Below, in pieces: positions 62,236-64,000 of a DNA stretch of 64,000 nucleotides. The notes beneath the pieces are model-generated. The model saw only the letters and a list, made by a program, of their open reading frames with translations, ran no database searches and was not told the DNA's origin. The first letter of the stretch is position 1; each line of letters starts with the position of its first letter. The translations under genes were made by a program, and so were the position numbers. The DNA is from Nocardia jejuensis NBRC 103114 (GTDB lineage: Bacteria; Actinomycetota; Actinomycetes; Mycobacteriales; Mycobacteriaceae): NCBI RefSeq assembly GCF_001613145.1, contig NZ_BDBU01000035.1, forward strand, positions 62,001 to 126,000, read 5' to 3'.

Positions 62236-63039
62236 CTATGAACAGCAGTCACTTCCGCAGCAGGCGGAGTCGGTCACCGTGGCTTTGACGATCGCCGAAT
62301 GCATTCCCTCGGCCACCGCGTGGGTCGGCTCGATCCGGATGTTCTCGAATCCCGCTGCTTCCAGGTGGTTTCGGTATTCGCCGAAGGACAATGCGCCCGC
62401 GATGCAGCCCACGTAGTCGCCACGTTCGGCGCGTTGAGCCGGGGTCAGGGCATCGTCGGCGACGACATCGGTGATGCCGATGCGCCCGCCGGACTTCAGC
62501 ACCCGCGCCATCTCGGCGAACACCGCCGACTTGTCGGTCGAGAGGTTGATCACGCAGTTGGAGATCACCACGTCGATGCTGCTGTCGGGCAACGGGATCG
62601 ACTCGATGGTCCCCTTCACGAACTCGACGTTGGTGATACCCGCCTTGACCGCGTTCTCCCGCGCCAGCGCCAGCATCTCATCGGTCATGTCGACGCCGAA
62701 CGCCTTGCCGGACGCTCCGACCCGGCGCGCGGACAGCAGCACGTCGATCCCACCGCCCGACCCCAGATCCAGCACGGTCTCACCGTCGCGCAGGTCCGCG
62801 ACCGCGGTCGGGTTCCCGCACCCCAGCGACGCGGCCACCGCCTCAATCGGCAGCGCGTCACGATCACCGGCGCCGTAGAGACTCGCGCCGAAGTTCTCGT
62901 CCAGCTCCATCGCGCCGGTCGCGCAGCAGTCGCCGCCCCCGCAACAATCCTGCGCGGTGCCGCCGCCCGCGACCGCGACAGCGGCGGCCGCATACCGCTC
63001 GCGCACCGTCTCGCGCAGCTCGTCGATGTGTTCGGACAT
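62236..63039 (-). CDS. arsM: Arsenite S-adenosylmethionine methyltransferase
   Basis: This 267-aa enzyme should methylate As(III) using SAM. It has the SAM site VLDLGSGGGIDVLLSAR near residue 90, Cys in SNCVINLS near 157 and in YVGCIAG near 208, which are two of the As-binding cysteines of ArsM. Extra Cys pairs lie at the N-terminus (CC at 32-33 and 38-39) and C-terminus (ACCGSDCCS). ATG 63039; a GTG at 63048 is possible. It faces an ArsR repressor. Confidence 0.92.
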   Translation of the reverse strand: MSEHIDELRETVRERYAAAAVAVAGGGTAQDCCGGGDCCATGAMELDENFGASLYGAGDRDALPIEAVAASLGCGNPTAVADLRDGETVLDLGSGGGIDVLLSARRVGASGKAFGVDMTDEMLALARENAVKAGITNVEFVKGTIESIPLPDSSIDVVISNCVINLSTDKSAVFAEMARVLKSGGRIGITDVVADDALTPAQRAERGDYVGCIAGALSFGEYRNHLEAAGFENIRIEPTHAVAEGMHSAIVKATVTDSACCGSDCCS

Positions 63040-63099
63040 GGAGATCACACTCCCTCTCGAAGCCCAGATCGGATGTTTTCACGCGTCCTACCTGGTTGT

Positions 63100-63115
63100 A
63101 TTGATGACTATCGAT
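63100..63115. promoter_or_regulatory. Possible ArsR site near arsM
   Basis: ATTGAT-GACT-ATCGAT is an inverted repeat with one mismatch in the 118-bp gap between arsM and arsR. It is a candidate second operator. Confidence 0.4.
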
Positions 63116-63143
63116 GCAAGTGTGGCGCGCTGATTAGACATCT

Positions 63144-63155
63144 GTCAATATTGAC
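63144..63155. promoter_or_regulatory. ArsR operator candidate
   Basis: GTCAATATTGAC is a perfect 12-bp palindrome ending 2 bp before the arsR GTG (63158). Binding here would block both initiation and the short leader. Confidence 0.6.
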
Positions 63156-63157
63156 GT

Positions 63158-63529
63158 GTGTCGAAACAAGAACTTCCGGTGCTCGCCGCACCCGATGGCT
63201 GCTGCACCACGACCCTGTCCTCGCCGCTCGAGCCCGAGACCGCTCTCACGCTCGCCGCGTCGTTCAAGGCTCTCGCCGATCCGGTCCGGCTGCGGCTGCT
63301 GTCGCTGATCGCCGCCGCGGGCGGTCAGGAGGTCTGCGTGTGCGAGCTGACCCCGGCCTTCGACCTGTCCCAGCCCACCATCTCCCACCACCTGAAGGTC
63401 CTGCGCGAGGCGGGGTTGCTGACTTCGGAGCGCCGTGGCACCTGGGTCTACTACCGAGTCATCCCCCAAGCCCTGCAACGCCTTTCCGACGTCCTGATCC
63501 CGGCCGGCCTGAGCGCGACCACCGCGTGA
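63158..63529 (+). CDS. arsR: ArsR family arsenic-responsive repressor
   Basis: This 123-aa winged-helix regulator has KALADPVRLRLLSLI, the metal-site motif EVCVCELTP, and the recognition helix LSQPTISHHLKVLREAGLL. Further Cys (DGCCTTTL) near the N-terminus may join the As(III) site. GTG 63158 has no ribosome site in front, suggesting a leaderless transcript. Its stop overlaps the aquaporin start (GTGA). Confidence 0.92.
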   Translation: MSKQELPVLAAPDGCCTTTLSSPLEPETALTLAASFKALADPVRLRLLSLIAAAGGQEVCVCELTPAFDLSQPTISHHLKVLREAGLLTSERRGTWVYYRVIPQALQRLSDVLIPAGLSATTA

Positions 63530-64000
63530 GCTCCGCCGCGCCGCCCCTGGTCCGGCGGCTCACAGCCGAGGCCACCGGCACCGCCGCCCTCGTCGCGATC
63601 GTCGTCGGCTCCGGCATCGCGGCACAGCAGTTGTCCCCCGACGACATCGGGCTGCAACTGCTGGAGAACTCCACGGCGACCGTTCTGGGCCTCGCGGTCC
63701 TGATCCTGATGTTCGGCCCCGTCTCCGGCGCACACTTCAATCCCGCGGTCTCGGTGGCCGATTGGCTCGCAGGCCGCCGCACCGGCACCGGACTCACCGC
63801 GATCGAAGCCGCCGCGTACTCCGCAGCCCAAACCATCGGCGCGATCGCCGGAGCCATCCTGGCCAACGCCATGTTCGATCAGGCGGCCGTCCAGTTCTCC
63901 ACCCACGACCGTGTCACCACCGGCCACCTGATCGGCGAAATGGTCGCCACCTCCGGCCTGATCGCCCTCATCTTCACTCTCGCGCGCACCGGCCGCACCA
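63526..64000 (+). CDS. MIP/aquaporin family channel, partial
   Basis: The first 158 codons of a channel protein are present; the gene continues beyond 64000. It begins VSSAAPPLVRRLTAEATGTAALV and has hydrophobic helices and the first NPA motif in GPVSGAHFNPAVSVADWLAG. GTG 63526 overlaps the arsR stop. Aquaporins in ars operons (AqpS) let arsenite or methylated arsenic pass, which fits the neighbours. The second NPA motif is outside the window. Confidence 0.88.
   Translation, partial: MSSAAPPLVRRLTAEATGTAALVAIVVGSGIAAQQLSPDDIGLQLLENSTATVLGLAVLILMFGPVSGAHFNPAVSVADWLAGRRTGTGLTAIEAAAYSAAQTIGAIAGAILANAMFDQAAVQFSTHDRVTTGHLIGEMVATSGLIALIFTLARTGRT

Noticed and set aside
62119..62241. A 40-codon open frame between the AcoR-like gene and arsM
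   Set aside because: No ribosome site, no recognisable homology, and it overlaps the arsM stop. It may be a remnant but there is not enough to call it.

Overview
The window is high-GC DNA from a mycolic-acid-containing actinobacterium. Gene content and order point to Nocardia or a very close relative, which is an inference from synteny and not a database match. The left and right ends follow the order of Mycobacterium tuberculosis Rv2179c-Rv2201: DEDDh exoribonuclease tail, plsC, Rv2183c-Rv2186c homologues, pimB', Rv2189c, NlpC/P60, Rv2191, trpD, ctaE-qcrCAB, ctaF, ctaC, asnB/ltsA. The ROK glucokinase between plsC and the pimB' cluster, and the qcrBAC-ctaE orientation, match Corynebacterium glutamicum. 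I saw no rRNA, tRNA, insertion sequence, prophage or CRISPR array.

Layout. 1-9.8 kb: a minus-strand envelope and lipid block (acyltransferase, glucokinase, ArsA-like ATPase, two SRPBCC proteins, PimB', a gluzincin-like protein, two NlpC/P60 hydrolases). 10.4-20 kb: a DnaQ/GIY-YIG nuclease, an epoxide hydrolase, the cytochrome bc1 operon ctaE-qcrC-qcrA-qcrB, and trpD. 20-49 kb: an accessory stretch of about 29 kb that separates the bc1 operon from ctaC-ctaF. It holds a TetR-controlled MaoC/SDR/acyl-CoA dehydrogenase unit, a DoxX-like protein, an LLM oxidoreductase with a MerR-type promoter, flavin monooxygenases, a frameshifted dps, a tightly coupled cysD-cysNC-DUF1214-SDR-sulfotransferase operon facing an IclR regulator, further SDR/regulator pairs, PhoD and others. 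49.4-53.5 kb: ctaF, ctaC and asnB/ltsA. 53.5-60 kb: a DinB protein and a three-gene unit made of a 949-aa helical protein, a J-domain-like protein without HPD, and a divergent Hsp70 with an inserted beta domain and a long helical tail. 60-64 kb: an AcoR-like regulator without the GAFTGA loop, then arsM facing arsR and an aquaporin that runs off the window.

How the genes work together. Quinol to QcrBAC to CtaC/CtaE/CtaF is the actinobacterial bc1-aa3 respiratory chain. PlsC and PimB' feed phospholipid and PIM synthesis, while the NlpC/P60 enzymes and LtsA act on the wall. CysD and CysNC make PAPS, which the sulfotransferase in the same operon can use. ArsM, ArsR and the aquaporin form an arsenic module. 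The Hsp70 triad is the best candidate here for an undescribed system. Several well-formed operators (four overlapping palindromes at 42.83-42.92 kb, two at 24.54-24.59 kb, dyads before ctaE and cysD) can be read directly from the DNA.
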